From JBQKLI01 sp012798975 (GTDB lineage: Bacteria; Bacillota; Clostridia; Tissierellales; Peptoniphilaceae): 64,000 nt of DNA. The DNA is taken from NCBI RefSeq assembly GCF_052116305.1, contig NZ_JBQKLI010000014.1, positions 1 through 64,000 on the forward strand, given 5' to 3'. Positions 43,721 to 52,371 of this stretch are shown in pieces (positions within the stretch are counted from its first letter, which is position 1; each line of letters starts with the position of its first letter). The translations under genes and the position numbers were made by a program. The notes under the pieces are model-generated. The model saw nothing but the letters and a program-made list of their open reading frames with translations, made no database searches and had not been told where the DNA came from.

Positions 43721-44221
43721 TTACTGCCATTCTTTTACAGCTGGCCCCTCTTCTCCTGTTACAGGGTCTTTCTCTGGATTTTGTACTTTTTGAATGGATT
43801 CTTTGTTTCCCGCATATTTTTCTGAATCTTCTTTATTCAGATCCGGAGACTGATTGTAAGGATAAGCGCCGATAATGGAAAAATCTGCTGAAGCCTCTAC
43901 TCTTTTATGTCCTGTTCCCGCTGGAAGAATAACCGCTTCCCCTTTTTTAAGTTCGAATACATCCCCTTTTACTCCTCCAAGCTGAACTTTAACCCAGCCG
44001 GAAGCGCATCCTAAGACTTCGTGAGCCTTTGCGTGATAATGATGGAAAGAATAGACTCCGTTTCTCCAAGAATTCCCCCATCCGTTTTTCTCAAAAAGTT
44101 TAAAAAAGTCCTCTCCATAGTCCTCTTTGCCTTCCTGAAAGATACTGCTATAGAAAATCACCGGCAGATTGCTATTCGGAATAGGTTTGTTTTCTGATAT
44201 ATAAATAGTCTCAAATTTCAT
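43721..44221 (-). CDS. Cupin domain protein
   Basis: Single-cupin protein of 166 residues. The metal-site motif reads HHYHAKAHEVLGCASG near residue 55 (His, His and Glu ligands), with the second motif ending in GTGHKRVEA near residue 105. The C-terminal tail is charged and ends in KEWQ. The sequence recalls YlbA/YjlB-type cupins of unknown role. GGAGGAG lies before the ATG at 44221, which is preferred over the ATG at 44242. Confidence 0.85.
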   Translation of the reverse strand: MKFETIYISENKPIPNSNLPVIFYSSIFQEGKEDYGEDFFKLFEKNGWGNSWRNGVYSFHHYHAKAHEVLGCASGWVKVQLGGVKGDVFELKKGEAVILPAGTGHKRVEASADFSIIGAYPYNQSPDLNKEDSEKYAGNKESIQKVQNPEKDPVTGEEGPAVKEWQ

Positions 44222-44240
44222 ACTCTCCTCCTTACTGTAC

Positions 44241-44293
44241 AAAAAAACCGCTTACTAAGAGATCTACTTCATAGATACCCTTCTAAGCGGTTT
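44241..44293 (-). terminator. Terminator of the surface protein gene
   Basis: AAACCGCTTA and TAAGCGGTTT pair across a 29-base loop; a run of seven T's follows on the minus strand. Confidence 0.65.
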
Positions 44294-44305
44294 GTTCCTT
44301 TTAAA

Positions 44306-45736
44306 TTATTTTCTTTTCTTTTTCAGTAAGATATAAGCTCCCGTGCCGAGAAGAATCATTTCCGGCAATAAAAGCGGCGCTGTATAAGCCGAAGTTTTAG
44401 GGATTCCCTTTGAACCGGACAGTCTAGAAGTTTTGTTTGAGCTTTTCCCTCCTGTTACAAGAGTTTCCGAACAGTTTTCGATATCCGCTGTAAATGCTGC
44501 GCTTAACCAAATCCTTGCATTGTTATTCCCCTCTTTCGGATTGATAAACTCGCTGCTGTATTTTACGTTCTCTTTAACCCCTTCGCTATAGTCTCCTGTT
44601 AAAGAATACTCTTTTAGTACATTCTCTAAGTTATGGGAATAGTATCCTTTCAATTCGAAGGCCAAGCTGCTGTTTCCAGACATATTCCCTAGATCAATTG
44701 TTAGGGTAATGACTCCGTCTTTTTCATTCCAAACTGCTTTATAGTCGGAGATATAGTTTGCTTTAGCATACAGTTCTTTTTTATTTTTAGAATCTCTTGC
44801 ATTTGTAACTTCTGTAAAGGGAGATTCTTTTGCATCTTTGTCCATCTTTAAAATAGCAAAACTTTCCTTTATCGGTATCCAGTTCGGATCTGCAAACTCG
44901 ATGTAGAGTTTTCCATTTTTTAATTTTCTAGAAGTAGATAAAGCTGCAGTCCAATTCACAAGCCCTGAAGTCTCTTGTTTTGAATGGATCTCTAAGATTC
45001 CCTGATCGATATTGTTGACTCTGTAGACAATCCCCTCTGCATTTGATAGATCCGGGTCATGAACCGTTTCTGCATACCAGTCTGCAGTACAAGGCTTCTT
45101 ATCGCTAAAGACATCATCCTCTCTTTTAGAAGACTCTTTCACAGCTTCTGTTTCTGTAAGGCGGTCTCTTTTCACAACAGGTTTTTTATCCCAATCTTTC
45201 CCTGGAACTGGCGATACGGTATCGGATAGAACTTGAACTGGTGATTCAAAAAGTTTTTTCAGTTCTTCAAACTCTTCTATATCGTCCCCTTCCAGCTTTC
45301 CTTTCGCTTTTAGTTCTTCGTATCTTGCTTTCTTCTGGGCTTTTCTAAAAGCTTCAAGCTCCGTTTTTTCATCATCCGCTATGATTTTTATGGAGTCTTT
45401 CCATTCTAAATGAGCAAATCTATCCTTAGCAAAGCTCTCTTTCAGTGCGGCAAGATCCTTTATATCTGTTTCAGAAAATGCGGACTCCTCTTCTTTTTCT
45501 TTCTTTTCTAAAACAGCTATATTTCCTTTTATCTCTTTCTCTTTTTTTAGATAATCTAATTCTTTTTTCTCGTTTTCTGTTAAAGTATCGGCTTTTTCTT
45601 TCTCTTCCAGTTCTTCTAAACGTGTTTTTTGAACTGTTTGAGACGCTGCTGCACTGTTATCCGCTGCATATGTAATTTGTCCTATTGGAGCAAAGATCAT
45701 AGCTCCCAACAGCAATAAGGTTAAAGCTTTTTTCAT
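44306..45736 (-). CDS. Surface protein with coiled coil and sortase-type C-terminus
   Basis: Exported protein of 476 residues with no known enzyme domain. The signal peptide is LTLLLLGAMIFAPIGQITYA (to about residue 24). Residues about 30-175 are a charged coiled coil with repeated LEELEEKEKAD / LTENEKKELDYL units. Residues about 210-430 form a beta-rich domain with YAETVHDPDLSNAEGIVYRV, which looks like an extracellular fold. The C-terminus has IPKTSAY, a hydrophobic stretch (APLLLPEMILLGTGAYILL) and a basic tail KKKRK, the layout of a sortase signal with IPKTS in place of LPXTG. No sortase gene is in the window. Confidence 0.78.
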   Translation of the reverse strand: MKKALTLLLLGAMIFAPIGQITYAADNSAAASQTVQKTRLEELEEKEKADTLTENEKKELDYLKKEKEIKGNIAVLEKKEKEEESAFSETDIKDLAALKESFAKDRFAHLEWKDSIKIIADDEKTELEAFRKAQKKARYEELKAKGKLEGDDIEEFEELKKLFESPVQVLSDTVSPVPGKDWDKKPVVKRDRLTETEAVKESSKREDDVFSDKKPCTADWYAETVHDPDLSNAEGIVYRVNNIDQGILEIHSKQETSGLVNWTAALSTSRKLKNGKLYIEFADPNWIPIKESFAILKMDKDAKESPFTEVTNARDSKNKKELYAKANYISDYKAVWNEKDGVITLTIDLGNMSGNSSLAFELKGYYSHNLENVLKEYSLTGDYSEGVKENVKYSSEFINPKEGNNNARIWLSAAFTADIENCSETLVTGGKSSNKTSRLSGSKGIPKTSAYTAPLLLPEMILLGTGAYILLKKKRK

Positions 45737-45833
45737 ACATTTCTCCTTTTAAAGGTTGTTTTTTGAATAGATATAGAAAATAATTGTATATAGTAATTAT
45801 AGCATAGGGATAATTTCTGTCTATAGAGTGCAA

Positions 45834-45866
45834 AAAAACATAGTTCTTGTTCAGAACTATGTTTTT
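45834..45866 (-). terminator. Terminator of the selenoprotein gene
   Basis: AAAAACATAGTTCT pairs perfectly with AGAACTATGTTTTT across 5 bases, followed by T's on the minus strand, 10 bases after the selenoprotein stop. Confidence 0.88.
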
Positions 45867-45875
45867 AAAAAGATA

Positions 45876-46184
45876 TTAATCTTTGAAATAATCCGTAGCC
45901 CTCAGTCCTGTGACCGTCAAGTTGGAGAAAAACAAAATCTTTTCCACGTCTATTATAATCACTGGATCTTTCGGCATATATAAGGCATTTGAAAGATAGA
46001 CTTCTACCCCCTCTATCTTTTCGCAGCTGAATTTATAAATATTTTTTGGCTTTTTTGCGAAAACTTCCGCTACAGGAACACCCGCTCCTCAGCAGTTCGT
46101 CCTGTGTTCCGGATATTCAACGGTAACAGCCCTTTTCCCTTTTTTATTTAAATAGTCTAATGCTTCTTGTGTTATTTGAATCAT
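45876..46184 (-). CDS. CC/Se-motif family selenoprotein with Sec at codon 32 (TGA)
   Basis: Standard translation splits this gene, but reading the in-frame TGA at 46089-46091 as selenocysteine gives one 102-residue protein ending at TAA. It starts MIQITQEALDYLNKKG. The key segment is NCUGAGVPVAEV (Cys31-Sec32), where relatives have CC or CU before a glycine-rich turn; this is the family annotated as CC/Se motif (seleno)protein, which is HesB/IscA-like in size. The downstream half, with KFSCEKIEGVEVYLSNALY and FFSNLTVTGL, keeps the family pattern, so the frame is under selection on both sides of the TGA. AAGGGG lies 5 bases before the ATG at 46184. A SECIS-like hairpin follows the TGA. Function is unknown. 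Confidence 0.85.
46057..46085 (-). promoter_or_regulatory. Candidate bacterial SECIS hairpin
   Basis: On the minus strand GCGGG pairs with UUCGC (two G-U pairs), then after a mismatch and a bulged G, UUCC pairs with GGAA around the loop UGUAGC. The loop lies 15-20 bases after the UGA and contains GU, as in bacterial SECIS elements that bind SelB. Confidence 0.6.
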
Positions 46185-46242
46185 AAGATCCCCTTCTATT
46201 TTTTTATTTGTTTTCTTTATTCCCAAAGAACTCTTTTTAGAA

Positions 46243-46270
46243 CAAAAAAGAACCCTGAGGGATTCTTTTA
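46243..46270 (-). terminator. Terminator of the DUF368 gene
   Basis: AAAAGAATCCC and GGGTTCTTTT pair with one bulge around TCA, followed by T's on the minus strand. It overlaps the end of the gene. Confidence 0.75.
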
Positions 46271-47158
46271 ATTCGTCGAATATCTTTCTTCCACTTTGCT
46301 GAAAGCATAAGATGTAATGACTCCTATAACAAAGAGCAATATACTTCCCACAAGGGCTGCACCAAGGCTTAAGCCCATTTTAGAAAGCCCTTCTCCTCCA
46401 TAAGACGGAAATATAACTGTAGTCAAAATCGCTACACTAGATCCGATTACCGTTCCTAAAATGAAATGAAACATTTTCGCATAATGATGGTCTAAAAGGC
46501 TGTGAATAAGCTTTGAAAACAACAATACACAAACGAACAGTCCTATAGTAATAGGAATAATAACGAAAAAATCAAAACTGGAAATTCCGTCTGTCATTTT
46601 AGAATACATTCCAAAATACATGAGGAAATTAGAAGTGCTGAGTCCTGGAATAAGAAATCCAAGCCCTACTAAAAATCCGGCAACCGCCCAAGCTATCATC
46701 CCCGGCTGGTCTATTTGAATCAAGGATCCTTTTTGAAGAATATTCATTATTAAAAACAGCACTGCTGCTGTAACTGCTGTTATGATCAAATCTTTCTTTT
46801 CTCTGCCTTCTGCCCCTGCTTGCTTGTATAAGGAAGGAAAGGTCCCCACTACAAAACCTAAAAACAGACAGACAAATAAAGTCTCATAAGAAGAAAAAGC
46901 TGCACTCACCGCAAAGGAGAAAAGAAGTATCCCCAGTCCAACACCTATTCCCACCGGTACAAAGTAAAGTACGTTCTCCAGAAATTTTTTAGTAGGTTTT
47001 GCCATAAATTCTATCATGCGGTCGTATATACCGAATATCACTGCGAGCACTCCTCCAGATAAGCCCGGCAGGATCGCTCCTATTCCGATAAAGACCCCTT
47101 TAATGACCCGAAACAGCCAGTCCATTGTCGATTTATTTTTTAAATTAATATTTTTCAT
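46268..47158 (-). CDS. DUF368 membrane protein (undecaprenyl phosphate translocase family)
   Basis: Integral membrane protein of 296 residues with about eight hydrophobic segments. VIKGVFIGIGAILPGLSGGVLAVIFGIYD near the start and FLIPGLSTSNFLMYFGMY near residue 165 are the paired inverted motifs of DUF368. Members have been reported to flip undecaprenyl phosphate back across the membrane for cell-wall synthesis (PopT). The gene is monocistronic here. Confidence 0.9.
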   Translation of the reverse strand: MKNINLKNKSTMDWLFRVIKGVFIGIGAILPGLSGGVLAVIFGIYDRMIEFMAKPTKKFLENVLYFVPVGIGVGLGILLFSFAVSAAFSSYETLFVCLFLGFVVGTFPSLYKQAGAEGREKKDLIITAVTAAVLFLIMNILQKGSLIQIDQPGMIAWAVAGFLVGLGFLIPGLSTSNFLMYFGMYSKMTDGISSFDFFVIIPITIGLFVCVLLFSKLIHSLLDHHYAKMFHFILGTVIGSSVAILTTVIFPSYGGEGLSKMGLSLGAALVGSILLFVIGVITSYAFSKVEERYSTN

Positions 47159-47398
47159 ATGTAAACAGATCTTCTCCCTTTTTTTTATACTCTTTTTATT
47201 CTAACATAAATAAACCGTTCCCTCTTCTTCATCTATAAAGATATTTCAACATTTCGGCTGTGCAGGCTTCTATTTTTAGAACAATTATAGTAAATATTAC
47301 TGGCTGCTAGGATCTTGTATCATACCATTCCTCATCTTTTATATTTTTAAGATTCGATAAGCATCCTTTCACAAAATATAAGAACAGCTTTATCTCTA

Positions 47399-48343
47399 TC
47401 AATCTTCATAGGAATAGATACCTTCTTCTTTAAACTTTTCCCTCTTTCTTTTCCTTCTCTTTTTTCGTTCAGCTAAGAAAAATATAGATGAAAGTATACA
47501 TACAAAACCCAAGAGATCTGCTGCCGAAAAGTTTGTGCCGAGAATCATTGCAGCGAAGGCTGTAGCCGAGATAGGTTCTACTGCTATAATCATGCTGGCT
47601 TTCACTGGTCCGATTAAGGCTATCCCTTTTAAATATAATGCATAGGGAAGAACCGTTCCTAACACAATAACTATCAAGGTGTTGGCTATAAAAGAAGAGG
47701 TTATTTCTGGAAGATGATTCCATGGCTGATAAAAAACAGCAAGGACTATTCCTCCGATCAGCATTCCCCAACAAGTTATAACAAGGGATCCGTATTTATC
47801 CAAAATTTTTACTGGAAGAACATTGTATAAAGCAAGAGCTGCCGCAGAAATTAATCCGATCACAAGCCCTAACGGGGACACCGCTAATTCTCCGGGGTTT
47901 CCTCCGGTAGCGATCAGATACACTCCTATGACTGCAAGAACAAGGGCGGTTATTTCATTTCTTTTCGGCATCTTTCTATAATAGAGCGCTGTGCTGACTA
48001 ATATAATAATCGCAGAAAGATACTGCATAATCGTTGCCGTTCCTGCATTCGTATATTGAATAGTTGCAAGAAAGGTAATCGAGTTAAAGGTCAATCCAAA
48101 AAGCGCAAACTGGATCAGCCGTTTGGAAGATGAGGGATCTTTCCATATTTCCCATAATTTCTCCTTCTTTTTAAACTGCAGAAAGATCAAAAGAAGAATC
48201 CCTGCTCCCAGCATTCTAAACGTTGATAGTAATAAAGGGTTCATATTCTGGCTGGTCATAAGATGCTGGCTGATCATTCCAGAAAATCCCCAGCATAACC
48301 CGCCTGCTGCCGTACTTAGTATTCCTTTTTGCAAATTTGTCAT
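47399..48343 (-). CDS. EamA/DMT-family transporter
   Basis: Ten-helix membrane protein of 314 residues made of two EamA repeats. The opening KGILSTAAGGLCWGFSGMIS, a TATIMQYLSAIIILVSTALYYRK segment near residue 110, and the second-repeat signature GPVKASMIIAVEPISATAFAAMILG near residue 250 are clear. The C-terminus is very basic (ERKKRRKRKRE). It likely exports an amino acid or metabolite; the substrate is not known. It is divergent from birA. Confidence 0.92.
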   Translation of the reverse strand: MTNLQKGILSTAAGGLCWGFSGMISQHLMTSQNMNPLLLSTFRMLGAGILLLIFLQFKKKEKLWEIWKDPSSSKRLIQFALFGLTFNSITFLATIQYTNAGTATIMQYLSAIIILVSTALYYRKMPKRNEITALVLAVIGVYLIATGGNPGELAVSPLGLVIGLISAAALALYNVLPVKILDKYGSLVITCWGMLIGGIVLAVFYQPWNHLPEITSSFIANTLIVIVLGTVLPYALYLKGIALIGPVKASMIIAVEPISATAFAAMILGTNFSAADLLGFVCILSSIFFLAERKKRRKRKREKFKEEGIYSYED

Positions 48344-48410
48344 CGAAATCCTCCTTTATCAAAATTCAAAAGCAAGCTGTAGTATAATAATAGCAGAAAG
48401 GATGGGAGTT

Positions 48411-49364
48411 ATGTCTGTAAAAGAATTTATTTTAAAGGAATTAGAAAAAAACAGAGACCAATTTCTCTCCGGGGAAGAATTGGCACAAAAGGCTCAAGTA
48501 ACAAGGGCAGCTGTCTGGAAAGCGATGAAGGAATTAAAAGAGGAGGGCTATAAAATCGAGTCCAAAAGAAAAACAGGCTACCGCCTTCTTTTAGAGAACG
48601 ACCTTATCTCCCCTCAAGGGATCTCTTCTTATCTTAAACAGGACTTAAAAAAACTGGATATCTTTTCCTATAAGACCATCGATTCCACCAACGAAGAAGG
48701 AAAAAGGCTCCTTGGCAGTACTAAAGGTCCTTTTCTTGTAGTATCCGAAGAGCAGACAAAAGGAAAGGGACGCTTAGGCAGACCCTTTTACTCTCCTTCC
48801 GAAACAGGAATCTACATGACCTTGGTCTATCCATTTCTAGAAGATGTAGAAATGGCTCTTAGACTCACGACTCTGACTTCTGTTGCCGCTGCAAAATCCA
48901 TAGAAAAGCTTACAGGACTTCCTGTGGGGATAAAGTGGGTTAATGATCTTTATCTTCGAAACAAAAAAATCGCCGGTATTTTAACAGAAGGTATTACTTC
49001 TTTAGAATCGGGAAGAATCGAAACAGTTATTATCGGAATTGGAATCAACATCCGCACAGAAGACTTCCCTGAGGACATAAAAGACTCTGCAGATTCGATT
49101 CATAGCAAAGACCTTATCCGCAATCAGCTCATAGCAGAGATCGTGAACGAGTTTTATCATCTCATAGAAGATTCTTCCGATTATTTGGACTATTATCGAG
49201 CACATCACATCCTTCAGGGAAAGGAAATCTATTATCTCTATCGGGGAGAAAAAAAATACGGTAAAGTTTTAGGTGTTTCCGACAAAGGAGAATTGATACT
49301 CGATCAAGATGGAAAAACCATTCAGATTTCAAGCGGGGAAGTCACTGTACGGCCTTTAAAATAA
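48411..49364 (+). CDS. birA: Biotin operon repressor / biotin-protein ligase BirA
   Basis: Bifunctional protein of 317 residues: it joins biotin to carboxylases and represses biotin genes. The N-terminal winged helix (1-65) has SGEELAQKAQVTRAAVWKAM. The ligase core has KGKGRLGRPFYSP (biotinyl-AMP loop, near 120), GIKWVNDLYLRNKKIAGIL (near 180), and a C-terminal SH3-like domain ending in SGEVTVRPL. GGATGGGAG precedes ATG at 48411; an in-frame extension to 48123 runs against the EamA gene and is not used. A TATAAT lies at 48383-48388. The stop is 2 bases from the convergent sfsA stop. Confidence 0.95.
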   Translation: MSVKEFILKELEKNRDQFLSGEELAQKAQVTRAAVWKAMKELKEEGYKIESKRKTGYRLLLENDLISPQGISSYLKQDLKKLDIFSYKTIDSTNEEGKRLLGSTKGPFLVVSEEQTKGKGRLGRPFYSPSETGIYMTLVYPFLEDVEMALRLTTLTSVAAAKSIEKLTGLPVGIKWVNDLYLRNKKIAGILTEGITSLESGRIETVIIGIGINIRTEDFPEDIKDSADSIHSKDLIRNQLIAEIVNEFYHLIEDSSDYLDYYRAHHILQGKEIYYLYRGEKKYGKVLGVSDKGELILDQDGKTIQISSGEVTVRPLK

Positions 49365-49366
49365 CC

Positions 49367-50053
49367 TTATAATTTAAAAGGCACTTTCCCCTTGATCTCA
49401 ATAGAACCTCCCTTGACGATACTGTCATAAACGAGAATACCTACACCTTCCTTTGCTGCAAGGCGAAGGGTTTCGCCAAAGAGGGGGTCCCGTTCGTCTT
49501 GGGGTGTAAAATAATCGACTCCTGTGAATTGAAGAAGAAAGAAGGCATAGCTTCTATATCCTTCTTTCACGGCACGAATCAAAGAATGAAGATGTTTGAC
49601 CCCTCTTAAGGTAGGTGCATCGGGAAACTTTGCAGTTTTTTCATTTTCATAAGTTACCCCTTTGACTTCTATCAAATACTTTTCAGGCCCCTTCTCCCCA
49701 TAAATATCGATCCTGGAATCTGTATAACAGTGTTCTCTTTTTAGAAAATCAAAGGTTGGAAGTTCCAAAACTTCCCCCTCCCTTATTCCCTCAAAAACCA
49801 CCTGATTTGGAACTTGGGAATCCACGTTAAACCAGACTTCTCCCTTTTTTACAGAAATAAGATCGTATTTCGTTTTTCTTTTCGGAGAGTCGATATAAGC
49901 ACAGACTACTTCCGCCCCTGGAAGAAAAAGTTCCTTCATCCGTCCAGTGTTTTTGACATGCACATTCTCTACCGCACCATGAATTTCTATCTCTGCAATA
50001 AAACGGTTAACACGGCGTATAAAACGTCCATTTACACAATTTTCATAGTTCAT
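49367..50053 (-). CDS. sfsA: DNA/RNA nuclease SfsA
   Basis: A 228-residue member of the sugar fermentation stimulation family. An OB-fold N-terminus ([33 protein letters not shown]) precedes a restriction-endonuclease-like core with [20 protein letters not shown] and [14 protein letters not shown]. coli SfsA has been described as a nuclease; the sugar-fermentation effect is indirect. The gene is convergent with birA and divergent from nadE with only 39 bases between, so the two promoters share that gap or lie in the opposite gene. Confidence 0.95.
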   Translation of the reverse strand: MNYENCVNGRFIRRVNRFIAEIEIHGAVENVHVKNTGRMKELFLPGAEVVCAYIDSPKRKTKYDLISVKKGEVWFNVDSQVPNQVVFEGIREGEVLELPTFDFLKREHCYTDSRIDIYGEKGPEKYLIEVKGVTYENEKTAKFPDAPTLRGVKHLHSLIRAVKEGYRSYAFFLLQFTGVDYFTPQDERDPLFGETLRLAAKEGVGILVYDSIVKGGSIEIKGKVPFKL

Positions 50054-50092
50054 TATTTACCTCTCAATTCTATTTATATAAAGGAGCATCTC

Positions 50093-50914
50093 ATGAGTAC
50101 TCAAGAAAAAATCATCCAACTGTTAAAAGTAAAAGCTGTTATCAACCCTTCGGAAGAAATACGAAGATCTATAGATTTTATCAAAGATTATTTCAAAAAG
50201 CACCCCTTCTTTAAAAGCTGTGTTTTAGGGATTAGCGGCGGACAAGATTCCACTTTAGTTGGAAAACTTGCCCAGATGGCTGTAGAAGAACTTCGCAGCG
50301 AAGGAATAGAAGCCGCCTTTCTAGCAGTCCGTCTTCCTTATGGAGAACAAGCCGACGAAGAAGATGCTTTAAAGGCTCTGGAATATATTTCTCCGGATAA
50401 AACCTACAGTGTTAATATTAAAGATTCTGTAGACGGTATGGTCTCCGCCCTCGAGCTAAGCGGACAGGACATCTCCGACTATAATAAGGGAAATATCAAA
50501 GCCAGAGCCCGAATGATCGCCCAGTACGCCCTTGCCGGAGAACACAGCGGTATAGTTCTCGGAACAGACCATGCAGCAGAAAATATTACAGGATTTTTCA
50601 CAAAACACGGCGACGGAGCAGCAGATATTATGCCCATCTGGCGCTTAAACAAACGCCAAGGAAAAGCCCTGTTAAAAGAATTAAACTGTCCTAGAGAACT
50701 TTACGACAAAATTCCTACAGCAGATCTGGAAGAAGAAAAACCGATGATTGCCGACGAAGCAGCTCTAGGCCTCACCTACAACGAAATCGACGATTATCTG
50801 GAAGGGAAAAAAATTCCGGAAGAATCCAGAATAAAGCTAGAACGCTACTTCAAAAACAGCGAACATAAACGCCAGCTGCCGGTTACAGTCTATGATGAAT
50901 GGTGGAAGGATTAA
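50093..50914 (+). CDS. nadE: Ammonia-dependent NAD synthetase NadE
   Basis: Final step of NAD synthesis: nicotinic acid adenine dinucleotide plus ammonia and ATP gives NAD. The 273 residues match the short ammonia-dependent form, with no glutaminase domain. The P-loop is [17 protein letters not shown] (near 45), followed by [35 protein letters not shown] (near 160) and [22 protein letters not shown] lies 6 bases before ATG at 50093; an upstream extension to 49814 overlaps sfsA and is rejected. Confidence 0.96.
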   Translation: MSTQEKIIQLLKVKAVINPSEEIRRSIDFIKDYFKKHPFFKSCVLGISGGQDSTLVGKLAQMAVEELRSEGIEAAFLAVRLPYGEQADEEDALKALEYISPDKTYSVNIKDSVDGMVSALELSGQDISDYNKGNIKARARMIAQYALAGEHSGIVLGTDHAAENITGFFTKHGDGAADIMPIWRLNKRQGKALLKELNCPRELYDKIPTADLEEEKPMIADEAALGLTYNEIDDYLEGKKIPEESRIKLERYFKNSEHKRQLPVTVYDEWWKD

Positions 50915-51144
50915 AAGAACAGTGTGGAATGTGAAAGAGGGGAGAGGGGAGATATGGTTGAAAACGGTAAAAGCATCCATTTTCTGCTTGACATAAAACT
51001 GTTACATTTTTCTTATACTGATAACTTTTTGAAAATACAAAAGCAGGGGCTTTGCCCCTGCTTTTTCATCTTAAGTAGAAAAATGATCGTATTTCTCATT
51101 TTTCCTCTTCAACTCCATTCTTTTCTTAAGCTCCACACTTTTTT
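50915..51144. other. Intergenic region with purine- and pyrimidine-rich arms
   Basis: The left end (AGTGTGGAATGTGAAAGAGG region) is an imperfect complement of the right end (51105-51143, CTTAAGCTCCACAC region). A terminator sits between them. The arrangement resembles the elements at 13.1 and 43 kb. No gene is supported. Confidence 0.45.
51039..51066. terminator. Bidirectional terminator after nadE
   Basis: AAAAGCAGGGGC and GCCCCTGCTTTT pair perfectly around TTT, followed by a T-run. It separates nadE from the convergent DUF1015 gene. Confidence 0.9.
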
Positions 51145-52356
51145 TTACAGTCTATGAAGGAACAGGCCGCTTTGGAGTTTTGGTTCGAACCAAGTACATT
51201 TTGGGGGCATGATTCTGTCGTGGTCTGCTACATTTAATAATTCTTCTACTGTTGTTGCCCAAAGGAAGAACGCAGCTCCCCCTTCATCTTTAACTTTTTC
51301 GATGGCGAAGGCCGGTTCTCGGATTCCACCGACAAACTCGAGTCTTTTGTCTTCTTTCGGGTTTTTTATGCCCAATATATCGTCAAAGTTATATTTCTGC
51401 ATAACTGCAGCGTCTAAAGAATCTACAGGATCTTCTGACTTTTTATCTTCTTTTAAGTCAATAGAATAGAATGTATTTCCAACAAATACTGTAGCGTTGA
51501 ATTTTCCAACAGGATCTCTATAATCTTCTATTTCTTCTACTTCATAATATTCTTTTAATTTTCCTACAAATTCTTCCTCGGAATAAGGACTTAAATCTTT
51601 TACGATACGATTATAGGGAAGAATTTTCACTTCATTTTTCGGAAAAATCACAGACAGAAAATATCCGCTTCCTTCTGTCAGTCTATCTTCTTCTTTTCTT
51701 TTTTCGTATACATTTATCGCAGATTTGCAGCGGTGATGTCCATCTGCGATATAAGTCGCATCTACATCTTTAAAAAGCTCTTCCAACTTTCTCGGTTCGA
51801 TACGATAGCCTTTATGCTTGACCCCGTCTCTTTCGAAATCGAAAATCACCTCTCCTGTCTTTATCCCTTCTTCGATAGCCTCTTGAATTTCTTTCTTCTC
51901 CCGATATAAAAGAAAGATCGGTCCTGTATGATAGTTTGTAATATCAATATGATTTGTTCGATCGATTTCTTTTGCTGTTAAAGTATGTTCGTGGATCTTG
52001 ACTTTTTTATCTAGATAGTCTTCACAGGAAGATAAACAAACGATTCCTTTTTGGACAACATCTTTCCATCGTTGTTCGTAAATATAGATGCTCTCATCCG
52101 GATCTTCTAAAAAGAAGCCCTTTGCAATATATTCTTCTATAAGTTCTTTTGCTTTTTCATAAACTTTGGGATCTTGAAAATCTATGTCTTCATCAAAGTT
52201 GATTTCAGCTCTGTCTATCTTTAAAAAACTTAAGGGATTTTCTTTAGCGATGAGTTTTGCCTCGCCGCTGTTTACAACATCATAAGGAACTGCTGCTATA
52301 TCTTCCGATTTTTCCTTTGTCGGTCTAATCCCTTTAAATCCTTTTACTTGTACCAT
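51145..52356 (-). CDS. DUF1015 family protein linked to serine biosynthesis genes
   Basis: Cytoplasmic protein of 403 residues. The opening VQVKGFKGIRPTKEK and AAVPYDVVNSGEAK, the SFLKIDRAE segment near residue 45, and the ADGHHRCKSAINVYEKR motif near residue 210 are typical of DUF1015. The DGHHR motif recalls the ParB/SerK-type catalytic site, where SerK is an ADP-dependent serine kinase, so a phosphotransfer role on serine or phosphoserine is possible but unproven. It lies 15 bases after serA, in the order aminotransferase-serA-DUF1015, and no phosphoserine phosphatase is present in the cluster. Confidence 0.88.
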   Translation of the reverse strand: MVQVKGFKGIRPTKEKSEDIAAVPYDVVNSGEAKLIAKENPLSFLKIDRAEINFDEDIDFQDPKVYEKAKELIEEYIAKGFFLEDPDESIYIYEQRWKDVVQKGIVCLSSCEDYLDKKVKIHEHTLTAKEIDRTNHIDITNYHTGPIFLLYREKKEIQEAIEEGIKTGEVIFDFERDGVKHKGYRIEPRKLEELFKDVDATYIADGHHRCKSAINVYEKRKEEDRLTEGSGYFLSVIFPKNEVKILPYNRIVKDLSPYSEEEFVGKLKEYYEVEEIEDYRDPVGKFNATVFVGNTFYSIDLKEDKKSEDPVDSLDAAVMQKYNFDDILGIKNPKEDKRLEFVGGIREPAFAIEKVKDEGGAAFFLWATTVEELLNVADHDRIMPPKCTWFEPKLQSGLFLHRL

Positions 52357-52371
52357 GTCTGCCTCCGTAAA

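Noticed and set aside
45876..46184. Reading this region as a pseudogene with a nonsense mutation
   Set aside because: The stop is TGA directly after a Cys codon, the frame is intact on both sides, the family is known to use Sec, and a SECIS-like hairpin follows.
48123..48410. 96-residue extension of BirA
   Set aside because: It is antisense to the EamA gene, and the helix-turn-helix of BirA starts directly after the ATG at 48411.
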